This document shows positions 26,270 to 34,265 of a stretch of DNA of 64,000 nt, piece by piece. The notes below the pieces were generated by a model. It saw nothing but the letters and a program-made list of their open reading frames with translations. It made no database searches and was not told where the DNA came from. Each line of letters begins with the position of its first letter. Within the stretch, counting starts at the first letter, position 1. Source of the DNA: Streptomyces sp. NBC_01451 (GTDB taxonomy: Bacteria > Actinomycetota > Actinomycetes > Streptomycetales > Streptomycetaceae); NCBI RefSeq assembly GCF_036227485.1, contig NZ_CP109479.1:9734001-9798000 (forward strand). Reading direction: 5' to 3'. A program made the position numbers and the translations under genes.

Positions 26270-26454
26270 CCGGCGAGGAACACCCCGGACGCCAACCGGA
26301 CCGGGCGGACACCGGCCGCGCAGGCCACGACGGACTGTCCACCCACCGACACCTGCGGGACGCACTCGGCCGCGTTCCGCAGACGGGGCCCCGAGCCCCA
26401 TACCTCAACCGATTGCGGCGCAATCAGCCGTACGGCAGAAAACGGAGAGTTTCC

Positions 26455-28083
26455 GTGAACGTCACCACAGCGGCGAGCGGGCAGACGGACAGGCGGGCGG
26501 CCACCATCGTCATGGCCTGCCTCGGCGTGTTCGTCGCCTACCTGCCGATCACCACGGTCGCCGTCAGCCTGCCCGCCATCCAGCGGGCACTGCACACCTC
26601 GACCGCGCAACTGTCCTGGGTCCAGGACGCGTTCGTCCTGCCCATGGCCGCCTTCATCCTCACCGCCGGTCTCTTCGGCGACGTCCACGGCCGCAAGAAG
26701 GTGTTCCAGGCAGGCCTGTTCTTCTGCGCGGCCGGTGCGACGGTCGCCCTGTGCGCCCACAACGTCCAGACGCTGTGGGCGGGGCAGGCACTGGCCGGTC
26801 TGGGCTCGGCCGCACTGCTGCCCACGACACTGGCGCTGATCAGCCACGCGGTGCCCGACTTCCGTGAGCGCGGCAAGTTCATCGGCATGTGGGCCATGGC
26901 CCTGCTCGCCGCCCTCGCAGTCGGCCCGGTCGTCGCAGGCGTCATCCTCGACCACTACTCGTGGCGCTGGATCTACCTGCTGTCCATCCCGCTCCCGCTG
27001 GTCGCGATGGCCGTCGCCGCCCCGCTGCTGACCGACTCCCGTGCCCCGCACGGACGCAAGCTCGACTGGCCCGGCCAGATCACCGCGGCCGTCGCCGTCA
27101 CCGCCCTGGTCTACGGCGTGATCGAGGGCGGCGCCGAGTCCTTCACCACACCGAAGGTGATCGCCGCCCTCACCCTGGGTGTGGCCGCGCTGGTCGCGTT
27201 CGTCGTGGCGGAGAAGCGCAGCACCAGCCCCATGCTGGATCTGGCGGTCTTCCGCAGCGCGGCCTTCACCGCCACCGCCCTCATCGCCCTGATCACCTTC
27301 CTCGGACTGATCGGCTTCTTCTTCGTCCTCAGCCTGTACTTCGGCATGGTGCAGCAACTCGGCACCCTGGAGGCCGGCGCCCGCCTGTTGCTCGTCCCGG
27401 CCGCCGCGATCGTGTCCGGGGCACCGGCCGGACGAATGATGCACCGCGTCTCCGCCCGCGTCATGATCACCGCCGGGCTGTTGCTGGTCGCCGGTTCCCT
27501 CCTGGCCCTGACGAACATCGACGCCGACACCTCCTACGGATCGATCGCCTGGCGGCTGATCGTGCTCGGCCTGGGCCTCGGCCTTGTCACCACCCCGATG
27601 ACGGCCACGGCGGTCGCCGCCGTACCGCATCACCTGGCGGGCATGGCCTCGGCCGCCAACAACGCCTTCCGCCAGGTCGGCGGCGCACTCGGCCCGGCCG
27701 TCCTCGGCGCCCTGCTCTCCACCCGAGCCGTCCACTCCCTGCCCGGGCACCTCGCCGACGCCGGGGTGACCGGCACCCAGGCCCATACTGTGGTGGCCAC
27801 CGCGAAGACGGGTGGTCTGGGCGCGGTCGCCGGGATGAACCTGGGATCGACGGCCGGTCAGGTCTACGGCGCCCTGGGTGACTCCCTCCTGGACGGCCTC
27901 CGGCTCTGCTTCGTCGTGGCGGCGGTACTGGTGCTGATAGCGGCCGTGTGCGCGGTCACCCTCCTGCGGCGTCCCAGGCAGACCCGCGTGGGTGCGGCGG
28001 AGGCCGTGGACACGGCCCGGCGGCACGACCGCAGCCCGGAACCCTCCGCGGAGAAGGCCGGCGCCGGCTCCCCGCTCGGCTGA
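26455..28083 (+). CDS. DHA2-family (EmrB/QacA) MFS efflux transporter
   Basis: This 542-residue inner-membrane protein has about 14 predicted helices. It contains LSWVQDAFVLPMAAFILTAG, the motif A loop GLFGDVHGRKKVFQAGL, WAGQALAGLGSAALLPTTLALI and motif C-like ALAVGPVVAGVILDHYSWRWIYLLSIPL. That arrangement is typical of proton-driven drug/antiseptic exporters. I chose the GTG at 26455 because GGAGA lies six bases before it and the frame upstream is not conserved. It probably expels a toxic compound under control of the divergent Lrp-type regulator. The actual substrate is unknown. The Asp- and Arg-rich C-terminal tail is non-transmembrane. Confidence 0.9.
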   Translation: MNVTTAASGQTDRRAATIVMACLGVFVAYLPITTVAVSLPAIQRALHTSTAQLSWVQDAFVLPMAAFILTAGLFGDVHGRKKVFQAGLFFCAAGATVALCAHNVQTLWAGQALAGLGSAALLPTTLALISHAVPDFRERGKFIGMWAMALLAALAVGPVVAGVILDHYSWRWIYLLSIPLPLVAMAVAAPLLTDSRAPHGRKLDWPGQITAAVAVTALVYGVIEGGAESFTTPKVIAALTLGVAALVAFVVAEKRSTSPMLDLAVFRSAAFTATALIALITFLGLIGFFFVLSLYFGMVQQLGTLEAGARLLLVPAAAIVSGAPAGRMMHRVSARVMITAGLLLVAGSLLALTNIDADTSYGSIAWRLIVLGLGLGLVTTPMTATAVAAVPHHLAGMASAANNAFRQVGGALGPAVLGALLSTRAVHSLPGHLADAGVTGTQAHTVVATAKTGGLGAVAGMNLGSTAGQVYGALGDSLLDGLRLCFVVAAVLVLIAAVCAVTLLRRPRQTRVGAAEAVDTARRHDRSPEPSAEKAGAGSPLG

Positions 28084-28787
28084 CCGTACGACGGGACGGG
28101 TCGTCGTCCACGCCGGTCAGCCCCGGCCCAGGACGACGATCCGCCCCCGCGCCGGAAGTGGATCACTGACATCGAACCCGAGGACACCCCGTGCGGCGGA
28201 GACGCGGCCGGGGGCCTCGGCTTCGGTGCGCGGGGCGGCCGGGACAGCCGAACACCGGGTACCTGCACGCCCTGTCAGTCATCACTCGTAATTCGTGATT
28301 CGCAACTCGTCACTGGTCGCCTGTCCGCCCGGCCACCAGCCCGTCGGGCCGGCGGCGATCATCACAGGGGCGGGCACGACTGCCGTCGTCGCCGGGGTGA
28401 GGCGGGCGCCGACGGTCCCGTCGAGGCCGATCGTGCCCTGCGCATCCTCGTAGGTGACCTCGCCGAGTTGTCCGGCGGCGCGCGGTTCGGCGCCGGCCGT
28501 CCTCCCCTCGGTGCGGGAGGCGGCGGGGAGTTGGGCGCTCGCCTCGACGGCTCCGGCGCGGAGGGTCCGGTTGCTCTCGGGGCGGCTTCGATCCGCGGGA
28601 AGCTGTCGCCGCGTCACGCGTCGATGTCGGGAACGGTCGGACCCGGCGCGGAGGGGCCGAACTTCCGCATCGTGCTCCTTGGCGCAGACGGGCGGAGGGC
28701 CGCGAGCGTGGGTTGCTCACAAGGTCGTCCTCTAACCTCGTGCAGGGACACATCGGATGCGGTGTGGAGCGCAGTGAGGAGGCGACG
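28084..28787. other. Intergenic stretch with a heptamer repeat; weak minus-strand frame
   Basis: Between the MFS gene and the secreted EEP-fold gene lie 704 bp. A minus-strand frame (28282-28617) encodes a stretch ARLTPATTAVVPAPVMI with protein-like composition but no identified family and no good start, so I do not call it. The array of five degenerate heptamers is listed separately. An AT-rich segment near 28730-28760 probably holds the promoter of the gene at 28788. Confidence 0.4.
28283..28317. repeat. Five degenerate heptamer repeats (consensus NAYTCGT)
   Basis: The units CACTCGT, AATTCGT, GATTCGC, AACTCGT and CACTGGT follow each other without spacing. They share the pattern A-Y-T-C-G-T and form a small minisatellite in non-coding DNA. 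Confidence 0.7.
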
Positions 28788-29624
28788 ATGCTCGGCAGGG
28801 GTACACAGTTTCTCGCGGGTGCGCTGACACTGGCCTGCGTCGTGCTTGTCGGCCCCAGCGCACCGGGCGACGCCCTGTTCGGGAGGGCACTGCCTGTCGA
28901 CGCCGTGAGGGATATCGTACCGAACCGGGTCATGACGTGGAACATCTGCAACCCCTGCGAGGCGAGCAACGTCGACCGGGCAGCGCAGATCGCCGAGTAC
29001 GCGCCCCAGGTCATCGGCCTGCAAGAAGCGTGCGTGCGTGACGTCGAGGCGATCCGGGACGATCTGGAGAACCTTCACGGGCTGGTCTACCACGTCGAGT
29101 ACGGGACGGTTCTTCAGAGTTGGGGACGCTGCGGGGGAGTGCCGTGGAGCCCGGGAGCCTTCGGCCAGGCGATCCTCTCCGCGGCACCGATGACGGACCG
29201 CGTCAAAGTGGAATACCCCGACGGCGGGTCCGAGGACCGCGGGTACGTGGCAGTCACCACGATGGTCGGGGGCCGCCCTGTCCGGGTCTTCAACACGCAC
29301 CTCGCCCAAAGACGTCAGGAAGCAGTGCGAGCGAAGCAGGTCCAGGTGCTCGCCGCAGCTGTCGCCCGGCATGAGCGCGCGATCGTTCTCGGCGATTTCA
29401 ACGCGGTGCCGGACGCTCCCGAACTCGCCCCGATGTGGGCACAGGCCTCGGACACGGACACCCGATGTCAGGCCTCGTCCATCGGCACGTGTGAGCCGAC
29501 CACCGACTGGAACAGCAAGTTCGACTACGTCTTCCTGCGAGGCATCGCTCCGCTCCTGCGCCGGGTGCAGCCCACCGACTACTCGGACCACCATCTGCTG
29601 TACACGGACCTCGACCCGACCTAA
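28788..29624 (+). CDS. Secreted endonuclease/exonuclease/phosphatase-fold protein
   Basis: The 278-residue protein has an N-terminal signal (MLGRGTQFLAGALTLACVVLV) and an EEP domain: RVMTWNICNPCEASNVD, VIGLQEACVRDVEAI (metal-binding Glu), GRPVRVFNTHLAQRR (His), AIVLGDFNAVPDAPEL (Asp-Phe-Asn) and YSDHHLLYTDL (terminal Asp-His-His). These are the metal and catalytic residues of DNase I-like nucleases, phosphodiesterases and sphingomyelinases. GAGGAGG before 28788 fixes the start. It ends normally at DPT, right against a ricin-domain fragment in another frame. The substrate is open: extracellular DNA, phospholipid or phytate-like esters. It is adjacent to the cellulase island, but has no CBM of its own and no CebR box before it. 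Confidence 0.85.
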   Translation: MLGRGTQFLAGALTLACVVLVGPSAPGDALFGRALPVDAVRDIVPNRVMTWNICNPCEASNVDRAAQIAEYAPQVIGLQEACVRDVEAIRDDLENLHGLVYHVEYGTVLQSWGRCGGVPWSPGAFGQAILSAAPMTDRVKVEYPDGGSEDRGYVAVTTMVGGRPVRVFNTHLAQRRQEAVRAKQVQVLAAAVARHERAIVLGDFNAVPDAPELAPMWAQASDTDTRCQASSIGTCEPTTDWNSKFDYVFLRGIAPLLRRVQPTDYSDHHLLYTDLDPT

Positions 29625-29625
29625 C

Positions 29626-30171
29626 AACCTCTCCGCCCCGCTCAACTACTGGGTCGGCGGCGGGCAGATCAACGTCAGTGTGCCGGGCACCGTGCCCAAC
29701 ACGAACGACTCCGTCGTCTGCGTCGAGGTCAACGGGATGCCGGCCGTCCTCGCAGACGGTGTCTACCGGCTTGTCTGCGCCCAGAGCGGCAAGGCTCTCG
29801 ACAACGGCAACACCGGCGGCGACGGCAGCCCGATCATCCAGTGGACCGTCAACGGCGGTACGTCGCAGCAGTGGACGGTCACCGATCAGGGCCACGGCTG
29901 CTACAGGCTTGTCTGCGTCCGCAGCGGCAAGGTCCTGGACGACAACAACAGCACGTCCGACAGCGGAGGGATGGTGCAGCGGACCGGCGACGGCGGCCAT
30001 CAGCAGCAGTGGGCTGTCACCGCGCTGGGCGGCGCCGCGTTCGGGCTCGTCAACCGGCACAGCGGCAAGGCGCTGGACAACGCCAACAACGGTGCGGACG
30101 GGACCCAGGTCATCCAGTGGACACCCAACGGCGGCGCCCCGCAGCAGTGGAACATGACCAAGCTCGGCTGA
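29626..30171 (+). pseudogene. Headless ricin-type beta-trefoil remnant of a secreted hydrolase
   Basis: After the EEP gene stop, a new frame encodes a short beta-rich segment (LNYWVGGGQINVSVPG, then NTNDSVVCVEVNG) of the kind that ends the catalytic part of secreted glycosidases. A complete ricin-B/CBM13-like trefoil follows: three repeats beginning YRLVCAQSGKALDNGN, YRLVCVRSGKVLDDNN and FGLVNRHSGKALDNAN, each closing with Q-x-W (QQW). There is no start codon with a ribosome binding site and no signal peptide. The first ATG (29737) lies inside the domain. So the 5' catalytic part has been lost, probably by a deletion whose end point is at the EEP gene stop. Alternatively a -1/+1 frameshift joins it to the EEP protein as a C-terminal lectin, but the EEP sequence ends naturally. 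Confidence 0.7.
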
Positions 30172-30333
30172 GCGGCCCCGGGGTGGCGCGCCCAGGCCCG
30201 CCACCCCGGGGGTACACGCCACCGACGTGACCATCGCAGGGCAACCCGTTCCGGCCCGGCCGAAGATCGGCGGCAACCTTTTCGCCGGCTGTGGCCACTG
30301 AACAGTGCAACAGCAACAGGCTCTTCCGAACGG

Positions 30334-31314
30334 ATGGACATGCAAGAAACACGCCGGGCCGCACGGCAGCGCAGGCGCAGACGCGGGCTGATGGTCGGCA
30401 GCGCCGCGGGGCTGGCCGTCACAGGACTGCTCGTCTGCCTGGTCATCACGATGCAACCCGACGGCAGCAGGAATGCCGGGCCCGCCCCGGCCACCGCCGT
30501 GGCCGACTCCCAGGAGACTCCCGCGCCGACGTCGCCGGAAAAGAAGCCCGCCACGGCCTCCCCGTCGGCCGCTTCCGCGACTCCGTCGGCCGGTACCGCG
30601 TCCCCCACGGCGAGCGCCACGACCCCGAAGGCTTCCGCGACCCCGTCGGCGGTACCGACGTCCGCCTCGCCGAGGACGGCCACCGCCACTTCATCCCTGG
30701 CCGGACGGATCCGGCCCAAGAGCACCTACCAGGGAGTCGCCACTGTCTACCAGGCCGGGGTGGGGGACGGCGCCTGCTCGTACGGCCCGAGCGACGACAT
30801 GATGATCGCCGCGATGAATACCACCGACTACGAGACGTCGGCAGCCTGCGGGGCGTACGTGCTCGTCCGCGCGGCGAACGGCGCCTCCGTCACGGTCAAG
30901 ATCACCAACGAGTGCCCCCTGCCCTGCGCTCCCGGGCAACTCGACCTGAGCGAACAGGCCTTCGCCAAACTGGTCCCTGTCTCGACCGGCCGGATCGCGA
31001 TCACCTGGAGTCTGCTGAGCTCCGACACGGCGGGCACGATCTCGATCCGCTACAAGATCGGGTCCAGCGCCTACTGGTGCGGCATCCAGGCAATCGGCCA
31101 TCGCAACCCGCTCGCCAGGCTGGAGGTCCGCACCAGCGGCGGATGGCGTCAACTGACCCGCACCGACTACAACTACTTCCTCTCCCCTGACGGCAGCGGG
31201 TGCGGCGGAGCGATCAGGCTCACCGACATCTACGGAGAACGGCTGACCGTCAACGGGATCGCTGTGCGCCCGGATGTCGTGCAGCCGACAGGGGTCCAGT
31301 TCGCACGGCACTGA
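30334..31314 (+). CDS. Bacterial expansin (RlpA-like DPBB + CBM63)
   Basis: The 326-residue protein loosens plant or microbial cell-wall polysaccharides without hydrolysis. It has a basic N-terminus and one hydrophobic span (LMVGSAAGLAVTGLLVCLVI), a Pro/Thr/Ser/Ala linker to about residue 125, and a double-psi beta-barrel (YQGVATVYQAGVGDGACSYG; VTVKITNECP; GQLDLSEQAFAKL, with the conserved LDLS Asp equivalent to the essential Asp in Bacillus EXLX1). A C-terminal expansin domain (ISIRYKIGSSAYWCGIQAIGHRNPLARLEV) follows. The hydrophobic span may be a signal anchor rather than a cleaved peptide, keeping the protein at the cell surface. It points at cellulose together with the neighbouring GH12, GH48 and GH6 genes. 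It has no CebR box directly upstream. Confidence 0.9.
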   Translation: MDMQETRRAARQRRRRRGLMVGSAAGLAVTGLLVCLVITMQPDGSRNAGPAPATAVADSQETPAPTSPEKKPATASPSAASATPSAGTASPTASATTPKASATPSAVPTSASPRTATATSSLAGRIRPKSTYQGVATVYQAGVGDGACSYGPSDDMMIAAMNTTDYETSAACGAYVLVRAANGASVTVKITNECPLPCAPGQLDLSEQAFAKLVPVSTGRIAITWSLLSSDTAGTISIRYKIGSSAYWCGIQAIGHRNPLARLEVRTSGGWRQLTRTDYNYFLSPDGSGCGGAIRLTDIYGERLTVNGIAVRPDVVQPTGVQFARH

Positions 31315-31330
31315 CCCCGCCGACAGCAAC

Positions 31331-31418
31331 GGGCCCCCTCCGGACCGGCCGTGGACCGGTTACGGCGCGGCCGTGCGGGCCGACCCGGGCACGGGCGTCG
31401 GTCTGCCGGAGGGGGCCC
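31331..31418. terminator. Large inverted repeat between convergent genes
   Basis: Perfect 13-bp arms GGGCCCCCTCCGG (31331-31343) and CCGGAGGGGGCCC (31406-31418) enclose 62 bp between the 3' ends of the expansin and GH12 genes. It would act on both strands. Confidence 0.55.
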
Positions 31419-31508
31419 GGACTCCGCGGAGCCGGGGGCGTTCCGAGGCCTCCGGGGTCCGCCGGTCCGCGTGGCGGGATCTGGCGGGCCCCGGAAGGCG
31501 AACGCATG

Positions 31509-32657
31509 TCACCCGGTGGCGCAGGCAGTGCCGTTGAGACTGAAGGCGGTGGGCTGGGTGAAAGTGCCGCTGGAGGAGCCCTGGAAGCCGAAGGTCGCCT
31601 GGCCGCCTGCCGCCACCTCGCCGTTGTGGGACACGTTGCTCGCGGTGACAGCGCCTGACGACCCGGACAGGTTCGCGTTCCAGGCGTTGGTGATCTGCTG
31701 CCCGGAGGGGAGGGTGAACGCGAGCTTCCAGCCGCTGACAGGGGAGGAGCCGGTGTTGGTGATGGTGACGTCGGCGGTGAAGCCGCCCTGCCAGACGTTC
31801 GTTCCGTACGCCACCTTGCAGGCCGTGGATCCTCCGGGGGTGCCCGGGTCGGTGGGGCTGCCCGGGTCGGTGGTGGACCCCTTGTTGACGGTCGAGGAGA
31901 ACGAGGTGACGGCCAGACCCGCGCCGTTCTGCCAGGGCTCGAACCCCGCCTGAACACTCGTCAGGTACCAACTGTTCTGCGCGAGCCCCCGCGAGACCGC
32001 CTGCCGGGCGAAGTCCATGACATCGAAGTTCCAGCTGCTGATCGCCGACGGCGCGACGAAGGACAGCACGTCGTTCGACCCGTTGCTGCCGGACCACACC
32101 TGCCACTGCCGCCCGGCCACGGTGGCGGTGCCCACCGGGGAGCCGATGGGCTGGACGGATCCGACCTTGTTGAACCAGAGCATGATCTCGGTCCGGTTCA
32201 CGCCGTCGGTACGGGGCGTGGGGTCGAGCCAGATGTCGTACGAGGCGTTGTACGCCGCGTCGTTCACATAGCTGTAGGAGATGCTCGAAGGCGCGTTGGC
32301 GATGGTGCTGAGCTGAGCGGGCAGGTTGGTTCCGGGCGAGCAGTTGGTGTAGTGGCAGCCGTTGTAGACGGACGGGTAGGACTTCGGAGCGCCGTTCGTG
32401 GGGACGGATCCGTCGGCCTGGGTGATCCTGAACCCCGAGTCGGTGACGGCGATGCACTGGGTGGCGCTGGTGCCCCAGCGGTTGTTCTGAACCACGTAGC
32501 GGCCCTGGATGGTCGTTGTGCCGAAGGCCTGGCAGATCGTGGTGTCGGCCTGTGCCACTGACGCTGTGGTCAAGAGCGCGGCGAGTGAGACGAGCGAGGT
32601 GAGCAGCGCGCCGAACAGGCCACGCGCACTGCGGGCATGGTGCGGGGAAGGACGCAT
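31509..32657 (-). CDS. GH12 endoglucanase with C-terminal CBM2
   Basis: This secreted 382-residue cellulase has a signal peptide ending SVAQA (about 37), a GH12 beta-jelly-roll domain (about 38-262), a DPGSPTDPGTPG linker (about 265-278) and a CBM2 (KVAYGTNVWQGGFTADVTIT...FSLNGTACATG). The catalytic pair should be Glu in RTEIMLWF (nucleophile) and Glu in QAGFEPWQNG (acid/base), as in Streptomyces lividans CelB-type enzymes. GAAGAGG precedes the ATG. It cuts internal beta-1,4-glucan bonds outside the cell. A perfect TGGGAGCGCTCCCA box lies 56-69 bp upstream, so induction by cello-oligosaccharides through a CebR-type repressor is expected. Confidence 0.95.
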   Translation of the reverse strand: MRPSPHHARSARGLFGALLTSLVSLAALLTTASVAQADTTICQAFGTTTIQGRYVVQNNRWGTSATQCIAVTDSGFRITQADGSVPTNGAPKSYPSVYNGCHYTNCSPGTNLPAQLSTIANAPSSISYSYVNDAAYNASYDIWLDPTPRTDGVNRTEIMLWFNKVGSVQPIGSPVGTATVAGRQWQVWSGSNGSNDVLSFVAPSAISSWNFDVMDFARQAVSRGLAQNSWYLTSVQAGFEPWQNGAGLAVTSFSSTVNKGSTTDPGSPTDPGTPGGSTACKVAYGTNVWQGGFTADVTITNTGSSPVSGWKLAFTLPSGQQITNAWNANLSGSSGAVTASNVSHNGEVAAGGQATFGFQGSSSGTFTQPTAFSLNGTACATG

Positions 32658-32712
32658 GCGGATCCTCTTCAGGGGGATGGGGGGTGCGGAAGGGCTCCCG
32701 CAACTCTGTGAA

Positions 32713-32726
32713 TGGGAGCGCTCCCA
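32713..32726. promoter_or_regulatory. CebR-type box 1 (TGGGAGCGCTCCCA)
   Basis: This perfect 14-bp palindrome is identical to the published CebR operator of streptomycetes. It lies 56 bp before the GH12 start. Confidence 0.9.
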
Positions 32727-32886
32727 ATCCGGGCTTCGGCTGGGACTGTAGGCATGGTTCAGGTCCCTGACAAGACTGTCGGCATGAACCTGCCCAACCG
32801 ATTTCGGAGACGCAGGTCAGAGATGGGCATCGGGATGCAGCACGCGGTTCCGGGAGGGCTCCCCGGACAGGTTGGATGACGAGTCG

Positions 32887-33909
32887 TCAGGTCGACTCGC
32901 GTACCACCAGCTCCGTACGGAGGATGACGTGACGCCAGGCCACGGCGCCCTCCTCCATCTCCTCCAGGAGCAGCCGGATCATGGCCCGCCCGATCTCCTC
33001 GATCGGCTGGCGCACCGTGGTCAGCGGTGGTTCGGTCCGCTGGGCCAGCGAGAAGTCGTCGAAACCGATCACGGCGACGTCCTCGGGCACCCGTCGGCCG
33101 GCCGCGCGCAGGGCCTCCAGGGCCCCCGCGGCCGTGGTGTCCGAAGCGGCGAGGACGCCGTCGATGTCCGGATACCGTTCGATGAGCTCGGCCATGGCGC
33201 GCCGGCCGCTCTCCGCCGTGAAGTCGCTCTCGGCGACACGTGCCGGCTCGCCCTCCAGGCCCGCCATCGCCAGGGCCTCCTCGTAGCCGCGCAGGCGGCA
33301 CTGGGCGGCGTACAGGTCGAGCGGCCCGGTGATGGTCGCTATCACTCTGCGGCCCTGTCGCAGCAGGTGGGAGACGGCGGTACGGGCTCCGCCGATGTTG
33401 TCCGCGTCGACGTAGCTGACGTATTCCTCGCCCGAGCGGCGCCCCAGCAGCACGGTCGGCAACCGGGCTTCGGCGAGCATGTCCGGCAGTGGGTCACCGG
33501 CGTGCACCGACATCAGCAGGACACCGTCGACACGGCCGCCGCGCGCGTACTCGAGGAAGCGCTGCCGCTCGGTGTCCGAGCGGACCAGGGTCAGCAGGAG
33601 CTGGATCCCGGTGTCCGTCAGCGCGTCTCCGAGCGAGCGGACGATCTCGGAGAAGAAGGGCTCGGCGAACTGCCGCCAGTCCGGCTCCGTCATGACCAGC
33701 GCGACCGCGTCGGCCCGCCGCCCGGCCAGGGAACGGGCGGCGAGATTGGGCACGTAGCCCAGTTCCTCGATGGCTCGCTGGACGGCCCGACGTGTCGACT
33801 CCTTCACGCCCGCCGCGTTGTTGATGACGCGGGAGACCGTGCCCCGTCCCACCCGCGCGTGGACGGCCACCTCCTCCAGCGTCGGTGTGTCCGGGCGTCG
33901 TCTGCCCAT
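32887..33909 (-). CDS. LacI-family regulator beside the cellulase genes (CebR-like)
   Basis: The 340-residue protein has an HTH TLEEVAVHARVGRGTVSRVIN (10-30), hinge YVPNLAARSLAGRR and a sugar-binding-protein-like sensor with VALVMTEPDWRQF, VDGVLLMSV, ITGPLD and DVAVIGFDDFSLAQRTEPPLTTVRQP. The specificity pair equivalent to LacI Tyr17-Gln18 is Arg22-Gly23. It is flanked by GH12 and GH48 genes and by TGGGAGCGCTCCCA-type boxes, one of which (34002) lies 93 bp before its own start. That makes it the better candidate for binding the cellulase boxes than its paralogue at 42031, although ortholog position alone would name the latter CebR. GGGGAGG before the ATG supports the start. Confidence 0.88.
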   Translation of the reverse strand: MGRRRPDTPTLEEVAVHARVGRGTVSRVINNAAGVKESTRRAVQRAIEELGYVPNLAARSLAGRRADAVALVMTEPDWRQFAEPFFSEIVRSLGDALTDTGIQLLLTLVRSDTERQRFLEYARGGRVDGVLLMSVHAGDPLPDMLAEARLPTVLLGRRSGEEYVSYVDADNIGGARTAVSHLLRQGRRVIATITGPLDLYAAQCRLRGYEEALAMAGLEGEPARVAESDFTAESGRRAMAELIERYPDIDGVLAASDTTAAGALEALRAAGRRVPEDVAVIGFDDFSLAQRTEPPLTTVRQPIEEIGRAMIRLLLEEMEEGAVAWRHVILRTELVVREST

Positions 33910-34001
33910 GACCGCCTCCCCAAGAGATCACCGATCTTACCGGCCGGAGGCAACCGGGCACACGACTTCAGGAGCGGAGCGGGTGCCGTGCACCCGCGAA
34001 T

Positions 34002-34015
34002 TGGGAGCGCTCCCG
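34002..34015. promoter_or_regulatory. CebR-type box 2 (TGGGAGCGCTCCCG)
   Basis: A 14-bp site with one deviation at the last base lies 93 bp upstream of the LacI start at 33909, suggesting autoregulation. It is not near another start on the plus strand. Confidence 0.8.
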
Positions 34016-34175
34016 GTGTGTGGAGGGGGGTATGGGCGTTATCGCTGGTGGTTGACGGCGGAGACAGGTTCCCGGGATTGAGGTGCCCGTTGTTTGCTCG
34101 GGGGAACAGTGCGCCGTTCCGGGGGCTGCTCGGGAGGGCGAGTGCGGGCCTGGTCCCGCTGGAGCCGTGAGAGGA

Positions 34176-34241
34176 CCGGGCAGCCCCCGCGAGGGGTAGG
34201 GGCTGCCCGGCCGGGTGACCCCGTCACCAGGCGACGGGGTC
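34176..34241 (-). terminator. Two tandem hairpins downstream of GH48
   Basis: The first has arms CCGGGCAGCCCC (34176-34187) and GGGGCTGCCCGG (34199-34210) with an 11-nt loop. The second has GACCCCGTC (34217-34225) and GACGGGGTC (34233-34241) with a 7-nt loop. They begin 25 bp beyond the GH48 stop and should end its transcript. Confidence 0.75.
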
Positions 34242-34265
34242 GCGTACGCGGAGCGCCGGCGGGGG

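Noticed and set aside
26026..28026. A 666-codon open frame on the minus strand opposite the MFS gene
   Set aside because: It lies antisense to a clear membrane transporter, has low-complexity Gly/Asp/Gln/Arg composition and no ribosome binding site. It is a high-GC mirror of the real gene.
28282..28617. Minus-strand frame with a protein-like middle part
   Set aside because: No start signal, no known family and overlap with the heptamer repeat at its 3' end. Left as unassigned intergenic sequence.
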